NCBI GenBank assembly: GCA_946803715.1
Contig: CAMPET010000015.1
Span: 401,903-465,902 of the forward strand
Reading direction: 5' to 3'
DNA length: 64,000 bases
From: Beroe ovata
Taxonomy: Eukaryota; Ctenophora; Nuda; Beroida; Beroidae
The notes below the pieces were generated by a model, which was not told where the DNA came from, did no database searches, and worked only from the letters and a program-made list of their open reading frames with translations. Shown here piece by piece: positions 38,501-47,842 of this stretch. Every line of letters starts with the position of its first letter. Position 1 is the first letter of the stretch. Both the position numbers and the translations under genes were made by a program.

Positions 38501-40113
38501 TGAAACATAAACAGCAGAAGCCCGGCGACTGACTGATTTATTCTCCAGATTCCTTGATGTGAATAGAAAATTCACACCACAATTTTTCATCTCTGAAAAC
38601 AAAACAATTCTTAATCTCTAAATGGGTCTCTCAGTGTGTCTCTAAATGCATCTCTGACCTCTGTAAGCTGTATCCGGAATAATCGAGTAAAAAGCACCAT
38701 CATCTTCCTAAGAAATTGATATCTCAAATTGATTCGAGAGAAAGTTGAGATTCAAAGATGGGCGGTAAAGAGGGTCCAACGACAAACTGAGATATATTTT
38801 TTATAAAATTGTCCACCTCCATTTTACTTTCAATCCCTTTCAATTTCATAGAACGACCGGTCATTTCTTTTCTAAAAGCTTGAATCCGCAACACTGGGAG
38901 CTATTTCACTCAAATCACTAGCCCAACAACTCAACATAACGGGAAAGTACAACCACCAATTACTTACAACAATTTACCACCAATAACTAACAACATTACT
39001 CAAGAAACTAACCAGTGGAGCTGATGAGAAGGTTAGCAGGTTTAAGATCACGGTGTATGATGTTGTTATCATGACAGAAGGTCACACCCTTCAGCAACAT
39101 CAACATGTAACTCTTGATCTGGCCGGCTGTCAGTCTGTATGCAGAGTTTCGTATGACTTCCGACAAATCTGAGGGAGGTATGAGTGTAACATCGTCACAA
39201 TCTTTTCCAACATTCCAACAATTTTGTTTATTTTTTCAGAATGAAAGATTGGGAGATGCACCTGAGAGCATGTACTCAAATACAAGTACAAATCCTGTGC
39301 CATGAGGGAAAATTTCCCTCAATTTGACAATGTTCGGATGCAAATCGATGTGTTGCAACGCCTTTATTTCTCTCAAAACCTGAAAAACCGATGATTACCG
39401 AAGATATATATGATCGATCATTCCAACCCCGCGCGCGTACGTATATCGCATGCGTCTAAAGAAAAATGCGCGCATCTATGCCTCACAAAAAGTCTTCGCG
39501 TGTTCCATTTAATGACGGCGGGAACTCGTAAATTTCTGATGATTTAGGGAGGGTGCTGGAAGGGTACTCCTTGTAACTATAGAAGTAAAAAGGGTACTCC
39601 TAACTCCTTGTAGGCAAGCTTGGGGAGAGTTCTAATTAAGCATGAACCAGTACGTCGCAACAGGTAAGCTTGACGAGATTGTGCACATTTTTCACAACTT
39701 GCAGACACTACTGCATGACTGTGACAAAACAATGGAATTCGTTGACACCAGTACGTCGGAAGAGGTCTCTGTGACGTATTGGGACAAATTCGTTACAGCT
39801 TACTGTCTGCACATTACTGTGACGAAACAATGTTATTCGGACAGGTTCTGTGACGTACGGGGCAGGATCCACAACAATTAGCTGATACCTATGGCTACTG
39901 CATAAATATTACGTACAACCAGAAAGTTGTTTCAAATATGTTGTGAATGTTGGATGAAATAAGAATACGCACTTCCTCAGGGAAACCATCATCTAAATTT
40001 CTGAGTGGCACTTTCTTGATCGCCACCAGATCGCCACTCTGAACACGTTTAGCCTTGTACACAATACCATGGGCCCCCTCACCAATTCGGCCAAGAATGT
40101 GGTAATTCTCCAT
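32554..40113 (-). CDS. CDK20: cyclin-dependent kinase 20 (CCRK)
   Basis: CDK-like kinase acting in cell-cycle control and ciliary signalling upstream of ICK/MAK in other animals. Seven exons join in frame: 39973-40113, 39262-39379, 39013-39168, 35306-35379, 34845-35033, 33914-34078 and 32554-32739, for 342 residues (human 346). The N-terminus [20 protein letters not shown] matches CDK20 closely. Other motifs are [80 protein letters not shown], and the tail HHSELPIPT. The ATG is six bases after a CATTTCTCAG acceptor-like site; an in-frame Met eight codons upstream is less likely. The 3.6 kb third intron holds another gene on the same strand. Confidence 0.96.
33770..33885. repeat. short degenerate tandem repeat in CDK20 intron
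   Basis: About three units containing GATCCTAACCCTCAAAGGGT. The CCTAACCCTC core resembles telomere sequence only by chance. Confidence 0.65.
35688..37622 (-). CDS. single-exon type I membrane protein nested in a CDK20 intron
   Basis: 644 residues in one exon. Residues 1-14 ([14 protein letters not shown]) are a signal peptide. The ectodomain of about 175 residues has about a dozen cysteines, N-glycosylation sites (NYS, NLT, NGT), and a [17 protein letters not shown] block followed by CPGVGYCNG. The xWYRF wording recalls the D8C domain of uromodulin/GP2-type proteins, but this is weak. One transmembrane helix lies at about residues 193-220, followed by basic residues. The cytoplasmic tail of about 420 residues is acidic and Ser-rich. 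It contains two related motifs, [18 protein letters not shown] (about 247-264) and [18 protein letters not shown] (about 423-440). Several Tyr sites such as EYLTL suggest signalling. No family is assigned. It looks like a receptor or adhesion protein. Confidence 0.85.
   Translation of the reverse strand: MLLVPFLLTPLVLSHDDYASCASPSTYTNYSRVTPPKGLNQHRPWDRTSRRFCNLTSSAPDDSCGDCDVGFLKSGTWYRFPDPNPVVSVVRFSATCPGVGYCNGYNQILLTRSAEFSTGHIGTVYHRIVVSRKGKCSHLGQNTPDDFVSELRCRSFSLYRFPAVLEQELSCYSNGTVWQPYSLCLADSVGTNILLWTWYVVIGVVFVMAILIFVVAFFFYKQNLHRKRSVRYTSQRSVEPVSFTRQSTHLYDDLGSMGVSIAQAREESSIVVSNPLAIEQVLNQLENEAASLADSITEQSSVDPSPVKVSIPPMEDPLLNAVAVQNESNDTSLTTTHPRVVVNEPCAIDTGIVIREEEPQISDSSVVKYAEIDGSVVRNRTLTVQMDSRQHSEYLTLRDVVESPAKGPHSGAGIRFSKLARRSTHLYEDLLTLGLTPVQATEYIRLQSCSGPLSSKEFLSSLSTSDYIVPNEVLPYLEDAVKRDSMSVENHVEVVPSREQSSEHPETTNCSPKMLSSECQSCQSNSCCSGQGTPVTADNIDVVTCDASRDASRDTDYEVMTSVSNNLNRDNSDIISQSRGLSQKIDQSCDSSSSDPIGRLSQKDKVKILDHLNRVSLGEDTSSAASCVCKCEARREKALRLCSI
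37623..39012. other. remainder of CDK20 intron
   Basis: Likely promoter and 5'UTR of the nested gene. No other coding signal is recognised. Confidence 0.4.
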
Positions 40114-40690
40114 TCCTAGCTGAGAAATGGCGTGCATGAGAAGGTTAAAGATTTCTAATTAAGTAAACAAATTCTATTATAAAATCTACTACCACAACTT
40201 CTATAATGGTAGAAGGAGAGAAACCTAAAAAAGATAGGGATAAGATAAGAAGTTGGTCTAACACACAGCTAACACACAGTGAATGATAATGTTTGAGATT
40301 GGTACAACTACCGATTTGAATACAGAAAGCTAGAGAAATCATCACGATCAATGTATAAATCTTCTGAAGGTCACAAAAGCCATTTTCTCACTTTCTCCCA
40401 TATCCAGAAAATTGAAAATTTCAGCCGCACCGAAAATTCCAGTTTTCAATGTGATCAGGATGGAATCGATTCAGCTCCCAAAAATACATAGGAATCGAAT
40501 CCATGGTAGTTGCATGAAAATGGAACAAATTTCTGATCTGAGAAGTATCGGTAGAGATTTTGAGGTTTTCAGTGAGACATTATAAACTGTCACTTATGAA
40601 TGTCTGGCTTGCGAAACCTTCACATGTATCAAACACTCCGAATACTAAACAGATTTGCACTAATAATTGCACGGGAATGTTCAGAACATA

Positions 40691-42736
40691 TCAGAATAGG
40701 TTGCGGTCTCCGAACTTCTCGAAAAACTCCCCACACCTAGCTGACACCTTGACATCAGCTACATGATCGCCCCGTGTTTCGCCAATGTTGAGAATTGCCA
40801 CTCTTTTACCTGCTTTTTGGGCAGCTAGAACAAATCTATACCCTGAGGAATCAGATATATCATGAGGTGAAATACTACAACTAAACGCCCCGACATTACA
40901 TAGGTTAACAGCTACTGTGCCTACTACTCTACTACAGAAGCTAGAAACATTGGGTGCAGCCTGGAAGGGGAACAAGCCCCTTTTCCCCTAATATTATGCT
41001 GAGAATGCCACAGTTTGGAGTGTCTCTGCGAGCTCTCCGTGATGTATACAATAATGGGAATAATAACACGTACCGGACATGACGAAGAGAGATGATCCAG
41101 CCACCAGGAGGCAATCGCACTCGGTCAACTTGCTATAACAATACTCCACCTTCTCAGACCCGACATTCGCCCCAAAAAACACAACCTGGCAGAGTGAACT
41201 GTGTATAACAACATTGAATTCTGGAATGAAATGCTGTACTGAGTTGTATCTTGGAAGATGACTATCTGATACTAATACAGTTATAGATAGGTATTGGTTT
41301 GAATTGATTACACGTGCGTGACCCCGCTAAAACTATTTGGAAGAAATAGTGGCAATTTATCATTGACAATGTTAATGACAAACTAACATGTTAATCAACA
41401 TGTTAATTTAACATGGCTCTTCTCATTGCTGCTTTGTTAATTTGAAACCTCCAGTACAAGCCACAAGGAATACACGATCCTTCAAAAGAACATCTTCACT
41501 GAGTGTGCTACCTGTGGTTTTAATAAGTCCGAGCCACAGTCTGGACAGAGAGGAAGATTGAATCTCTCGATGAGATCGGTGTCTATCTCGGCATCGGCAT
41601 CAGGAGTTATGTTGATGATATCGGCCATAAACCCAGGATTGGATGCCTCTATATAACTCTGGGGCAATGGAGAACAAGGGTAGTAGGTACTACATTTATT
41701 ACTACATAATCATTGGTTCATTCCATTCCATCAGATCTTGAGTCTTGACATGATATATCATGAGCGATGGAAAAAACCAGTTAGAAGGTTTTTGAAACAG
41801 AACTCGGTGGTCAAATTCCACTCTACCGATATGCAACATACACTTTACAGCTACTTTTCCCCCATGTACCTGAAAATCCAATCTATTCACTGCATAGTCA
41901 CAAATCTGGCAGGCCACGATGTTCGTGGTCCCGTGTAGCTCAGTGATCCGGTTACTTCCTGACTTCTGGTGAAGCCTGTCCACATTCTGCGTGATAGTCC
42001 AGTGAATCTGATGAGGGATGTGTCTGCAGTGATCAGTTTGCTGTGGGAACTAGTCATAACTTATCTCCAGATAGCAATAATGTATCAATGGATGTAAATA
42101 ACAATGGCATGGAAATATGTGGTTTTTACATTGAAGAGTATTAGCTAGAAAGTAGTAACAATATTGAACAACTCAAATTCAAGAAGGTCTTACGAGGTCA
42201 GATTTCTCCATTTCTGCCATAACTTTATGCGATATGTTAGGCCCTTTGTCGATGAAAACCGGAAATCCAATGTAGTTCCTTGCCCAATACCTGAAAATAT
42301 GCTAAGATGAAATTTGCAAAAGAACACATCATTTCTTCACTAAAATAGTGCAGGATACCTCCGTCTAGCATGGGTGTCCTTCATGAATTCCATGTGTTGG
42401 ATGGGCCTGTGCTTTGTTCTATCGTATAGACCAACTCCTACACTGCGGTAGTCAGGTATACCTGCAATGTGGACAGTTTCTACTCAATGTGTCCAATATC
42501 CAATCGATATACCCACTTGAATTGGTTCTATTGTTCCTATATAAAACCCACTCAAACTATACAAATGACCCCTCTTAATATGTGTACATTGGAATCTGCT
42601 AACAACTACCTGATTCAGTTGACAGTCCTGCACCAGTCAAAACCAGCAATCTCTTGGCAGACAAGACAAAGTCTTCCAGAGCTTTGTAAGACTGGCCTTT
42701 CAGAGCACTGTGCTTTGGGACACATGCTTGATTCAT
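40691..42736 (-). CDS. SIRT4: mitochondrial-type sirtuin SIRT4
   Basis: NAD-dependent class II sirtuin with lipoamidase/deacylase and ADP-ribosyltransferase activity in mitochondria of other animals. Seven exons join in frame: 42610-42736, 42359-42461, 42194-42290, 41870-42007, 41512-41658, 41074-41185 and 40691-40842, for 291 residues (human 314). Motifs are the NAD loop LLVLTGAGLSTESGIPDYRS, GLYDRTKHRPIQH, YWARNYIGFP, TQNVDRLHQKSGS, the catalytic His in ITELHGTTN, zinc cysteines CQIC and CPDC, VVFFGANV, LLVAGSSLFVMSGYRF, and AILNIGETRGD. This wording is SIRT4 rather than SIRT5. The chosen Met (MNQACVPKHS) gives no obvious targeting peptide, so a further 5' exon may exist. Confidence 0.95.
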
Positions 42737-44500
42737 AGCATGAAAACATATCCCTTATAAATTATTGGGATATAGGTTAGGAGTAAGGGAGCATGCTTTG
42801 TTCGACACTGCTTATAGGAGGAAAAGGTAGGAAAATCAAGGATCTATACTATAAACTCTTGACTAGAAAACATGTGCAAGTTTTGAGAGAAAGTGAACGT
42901 TGCTATTGTAACACTGTCGAAGGGATTGATGGAAATCCCCATTGGGTGTTGCCTCTTTAATGGGCAAAGAAAATAATGAACAAGCGCAAATCTGTCACAG
43001 TGAACAGCTGCAAGAAGCTCATTTCTGATGATTATGCTTCGATAACATTGTCCTCTCTGTTGATAGGAATTCAGCATTGGTGACTTTTCTGTTGAGGCTT
43101 AGGCTTTGGGTGTACTGTTCTTTTTGATTTTTGGTCTATTATCATAGTAATACGCTAAAATACTTAGTTATACTTAGTTATGCAACACAAACAAGCAGAA
43201 GTCAAACAATTGGTCAGTGGTCAAATACAATCACCTCTCAGTACCAATTTAATGAAATGGTTGACATAATATGGAAAAAGTGTGACATAATATGAAAAAG
43301 GGTAAGATGCATTTTTAGGATTACTCCCTAACCTTGCTGGCCAGATTTTTTCCCCTGGGGGAATCTTGATAGTGCCCGCCGACCTCTCAGAATCAGCAGG
43401 TGGCAAGAGAGAACAGAGGGGTTCAGCCCACTGTACCCCTCACAGCTTACAACTGCAAGGCTGAGCCACCCAGAACTCTGGAATTCTGAGCTTCACAGTT
43501 TAGAGAGACAGGGAGATTGGAGATAAGAATCAATGGAGGGGAAGAACTGAATAAATAAATCAAAGTAAGACGAATAGGTTAATAACTGAGTCGACAGATC
43601 CAAAGTCTGATTCACAAGGGGGCTTACGCTTCCCGTTAGGGAAACTTGCGCCACTATCCCATGCCCACACTAAAAAAGTTTACCGTTAGCCCAACAGTTG
43701 GCTAAGGTATGGGGAACAATGTTACTGCAAAATCACCCAACCAAAGACTAGAACACCAGCTAACTGACTCTATCTAAGATCACATTATCGTCTATGTGGT
43801 ATTTTTGAAAAGTAGTACTATTTTTCCTAAGGCACCGTTTGATAATGTAAACTAGATCAGAATGCTCATAACCTCTTTCTCTCAACTTGTGGAAGACTTT
43901 GTTAAGATTGGATATCAATGATTCAGATTCTGTACAAATGTTGCCGTATCTTAAGATTTGACTAAAGAATACATCATGGCCTACTTCTAGGGGAATATTA
44001 CTCTAAGAGAAGGTCAAAAAACTGTATTGAAATTATAATCGTCAGTTATATTATACTAGAACACCCGTCAAGTGGGCGTTCTACACTGAATACCGGCGGA
44101 TATACTGGGTGAATAAGAGAAATTCTGTACGTACATCATCAAAATTGATACGTATCAAAACAAAGGAACAACGAAATGACAATAAAAGGGACGCGCGCGC
44201 ACTTTCAATATACATGCACGTGCAACTCCTGCGTCGCCTAGCAACGCTTATTCCTCCTATATCGCATATACGTGTTTCGCAACCCTTTTCCCAACTTTGA
44301 ACGCCGATTACAAAAAATCTAGGACCTAATTCAAAAATCCGAAATGATGTTCGACAGCGGAATTTATCTATCTACCTCCTTGCAAAAAATCCCGGCTCTC
44401 CAACTCCATTTGGTCGAGTTATCCGTGGACAGCGGAACCACTTTCACACTTTGGCTTATTCCTTTATATTATAGATACAGACACTAAGACCTTGCCAGGT
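42737..44500. other. intergenic, no gene recognised
   Basis: Upstream of SIRT4. Contains dispersed-repeat copy 2 and otherwise only short frames. Confidence 0.4.
43394..43509. repeat. dispersed repeat, copy 2
   Basis: Matches 8667-8781 in the same orientation, sharing CAGC(A/G)(A/G)GTGG at the left edge and GAGAGAC at the right. Confidence 0.75.
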
Positions 44501-45070
44501 TGGATAGAGATGTTGAGGCNGCGCGGATTCAAACGAGGCAGAATAGCACGAGCCTTTTACTTGATGAACTGAAAAGTCGTGGAATTAAAAAAGACCGCGC
44601 GGAACAATTGGGTCACGCAGCGCGGGAACGCGAACGTACATCTTCATCTTGCCGAGGATTGTCAGTATGCACACGTTGCATGTGCACGCCCCTGTTCTAC
44701 TCACTCTCAGTGAACTGAAAAGTCGTAGAAACTTAGAAAGGAGACGCGCGGCGCAGCGCGCGCGGAGTATTTGGGTCACGCACCGCGGGAACAATTGTCA
44801 GATGTTACCTGACCTTGCCGGATGTTATCTGTACACTGTTTCTTGCGCGCGCGCCTTCATCGAAGGCCGAAACCAGAATAAGAAAGTGTTTCCAGTTTCG
44901 GCCTTCGATGAAGGCGAGCGCGAGAAACAGAGCACAGAGGTCAGATAAAATCTGACAAGCCGAGGATGTTATCAATATCTGATTCTCGCTCATTAACAGT
45001 GGACGCAGGACGGATGAAATCCCGCAATATAACATCTGAAAACTCTTATCATGATAAGAGTTTTCTGCGA
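44500..45070. repeat. GC-rich repeat island 3 with foldback element
   Basis: Two tandem-like modules start TGAACTGAAAAGTCGT (about 44565 and 44710) and each run into GGGTCACGCA. From about 44797 to 44957 there is a large imperfect inverted repeat. Its inner arms (about 44836-44873 and 44895-44930) carry CTTCATCGAAGGCCGAAAC and complement; its outer arms carry TGTCAGAT and complement. A 26-base perfect palindrome follows at 45039-45064. An N lies at 44520. It shares modules with the islands at 10 kb and 14.7 kb. No transposase is seen, so a MITE-like non-autonomous element is likely. Confidence 0.8.
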
Positions 45071-46111
45071 CCCCGCACCAAGTGTCACTGTCACCAAGTG
45101 TAGGTTCACAATGCACATTGCACAAAGACCAGCTATATCTCAAGAATAATTAGAAGTTGTTTTTTTTCAATTTTAAAAGGAAGTTTTTACCTAATTTAAA
45201 ATGAGAATAAAATTATCCAAGGAATGGAATTCATGGCCTGGTATTAATGATTAAGAGTTTTTGGAACCCTCCATGCTCATACTCTAGGCGCACTCACTGC
45301 TATTCCAGCGGCTTTGGAGGTGGCAAATATCATTATCATTATCTGAAACGGCCAATCAATTAATCATATCGAATAAATGCTCACTGCTCATGCCCTCTTG
45401 AAAAAAACTGAAAGACGACAGCGGAAGCAGCAGCTACTTAAAATAAAAACAATAAATTAGTGACTGCAGACCCTGATTTGATTGCGAAAGTTGCATTCGG
45501 ACATTCCCATAGCGGCATAGCATCCTTAATGATAAAAATATCCTTAATGATGATACATTCCGAGAGTACAATGTACATGTACCACAATAAAACATTCTTG
45601 GGCGTGTACCGTGTTTTATGACTATCACATATTAAATTCCATGACCTGGGCAACAAATTGGATATGAACAAGCACAGAATCAATATATTCCTGGTTTCTC
45701 TGCGGCTATGTCAATTGCCATACTCCCATATTAACGTCCAGTTCTGTAGGGTAATACTAAAAGTGAAAGGCTATCATAGGTGACACTATACTTATAGGCA
45801 ATGTAATTAAACTGTTTTAAAAAACGGACAACGAATATTGAACCACGTGCACTATCATTATGGCGACCACGATACCAGGGCTAAGATTATGATGTGTATG
45901 CATGACTTTCCTTGATGGGAGAAGTGAAAAGCTCTACGACTATCGGTAATTGATCTTGGAGTTATTTTTACTTTGACCCAAAGTTCCAGCGAAATTCAAG
46001 TGTTTCAATTCTCGTTAACGTGTTAACGTGAGTGAATATCTTAGATTGTTAGATGAAATTGACCGATAAAAAATAACGGCAGCTGCTCACTATCCAAGAG
46101 TAGAGCTGCAG
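45071..46111. other. intergenic, no gene recognised
   Basis: AT-rich flank downstream of the receptor gene, with no coding signal recognised. Confidence 0.4.
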
Positions 46112-46654
46112 CTAATTGTAGCTCTCCTCAGTGTAGATGTTGTTGTAGGAGTTAGGACTCGCAGGATAGGTCTTGGGGTAGGAGGGTCCCGTGTACACGG
46201 CGCTACCACCCGAGCTGGCTGTCCCTCCACCATTGTAGATGGGCTGTGCTGTGGCTGGGGTGGAGCTCAAGATTAAATTGGGATCAATGTTCAGGTGTGG
46301 GTCGTGTCAGAGTATATCAATGACCCCCTTGTGGACCCCAATTGACCCCTTAGAGTTGGTGTAAGATTGGTCAGCAAAAGAGAGGTCAAGGAGAGTTCAA
46401 AGTCAGGTAAGAAAATTGTCATATAAGGGTGTCAGAAGAGAGTCAGAAAGTGGTCGCCAGGGGATCTAGGGGTTTCTTGGTAGGTCATCGATATACGTCC
46501 TTCAAATGACCCTCTTGAAATTGAGCATTTGTTTAAATAACAACAGACAGCAGTACTATGTGTCAATAAACTTATTATAACAGGAGATATCAATTGTTCT
46601 TGAAAAAGGTGTCGTGTGTGTGTGTCTGTGTGCGTGTCTGTGTGTATGTATGTA

Positions 46655-46690
<36 letters not shown>

Positions 46691-47842
46691 NNNNNNNNNN
46701 NNNNNNNNNNNNNNNNNNNNNNNNNNNNNNNNNNNNNNNNNNNNNNNNNNNNNGGCTGTATTCTGAGGTATGGAGGCAGGTCCCTTCCCTTGCGCTGGCA
46801 TGTTCATATTAGTGCTGGATGGGTTGTCCAAACTGGTCGATCCATATTTCCACACCTTCACCAAAAACGATTTAAATCCTCTTATTCGCCTCGAATAGAC
46901 TATAGGGTTCATCATACTATTCAAACAAGCTGACATCACGAAAGCGAAAGCAAAACCATAGTGGTTTAGAAAATTGGCGTCGTTAAATAGCCGAGTGTAT
47001 ACCCTATCGATCATGTACGCGACAGTGGCATTGTCTGGAATAGGATCAGTGAAGCGGTCCGCTATCATGTACAGTGTTATCATCATGAGAGGGACATTGA
47101 ACAGGATGTACAGGAACGTCACCAGGATAACAGTTCGTGCAGCCGCTATCTGGTGTTTACTTGACATTCCCTGGGACCTGGCAGCCCGACTGAACTTGTG
47201 GAGGAAGATCAGGGACAAGATGAATGAGGAACATACACTAAGGAAACAGAGGATGGAAACCCCATTGACGATGATAAGTAGTGCGCCAGCTCTGGAGCCA
47301 CTTTCGTACAGCGCTGTGCCGTTATCGCTGGCAAAAGTGGCGAAACCACAGAACAGATGCTCCGTGTAGAATGTGGTGTAAATGAGGTGGCACGCCGTCA
47401 AGCTCGTCCAGAATATGAAGATAAGGACAGCCGCGGTGAGAACAACCCCGTACGAGAGCCACGGGTTGAGGAGATATTTGGGGGACATGATCAGCACGAG
47501 ACGGGAGATGCTGAGGAAAGCTATGAGAATCATGGAGGTGTAGTAGATGGTGAACCAAGCCACAAACCACACGGAACAGAATATCTCGTTGCTGAAGAGA
47601 GAGCCACGCCGGCCGGGCGTGAACGCCGCCTCTACGGCGGGGAAAACGCCCACACAGATCAGGATGTCGTTGAGAGAGATGATGGAGTAGAGCCGCTTGA
47701 AGAACCTCCCGTTTTGGTTTCTCTTCCGCGTACACTTGAAGTAGTAGAAAGCGAGGGAGTTCATGACAGTCCCGATGAGGCTAGCCAGACAGAGTAATAC
47801 CCCAACAAAACAGTCCATGGTGGTGTACGAAAACTCGGACAT
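46112..47842 (-). CDS. seven-transmembrane G protein-coupled receptor, rhodopsin-like
   Basis: Plasma-membrane receptor of unknown ligand. The main exon runs from 47842 to an assembly gap at 46691-46753 and encodes seven hydrophobic helices. TM1 contains GTVMNSLAFYYF. Cysteines in the first (NEIFCSVWF) and second (HLFCGF) outer loops could form the usual disulfide. TM7 carries NPIVYSRR, the class A NPxxY motif. The TM3 end reads SISRL in place of the usual (D/E)RY. A second exon at 46112-46254 begins after a CCCAG acceptor and encodes a Tyr/Ser/Pro-rich tail ending YTEESYN. Its link to the main exon passes through the gap and is inferred. The CA-repeat tail read after the gap is not protein. 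Confidence 0.85.
46612..46753. repeat. (TG)n microsatellite with 63-base gap
   Basis: GT-rich tract, then Ns at 46691-46753, inside the receptor intron near the main exon's 3' border. Confidence 0.9.

Noticed and set aside
46556-46690. C-terminal His-Thr repeat of the receptor frame
   Set aside because: It is the translated CA microsatellite after the gap; the real tail exon is more likely at 46112-46254.
47322-47797. Long frames on both strands inside the receptor
   Set aside because: Shadows of the receptor exon; only the 47842 frame shows seven helices and NPxxY.
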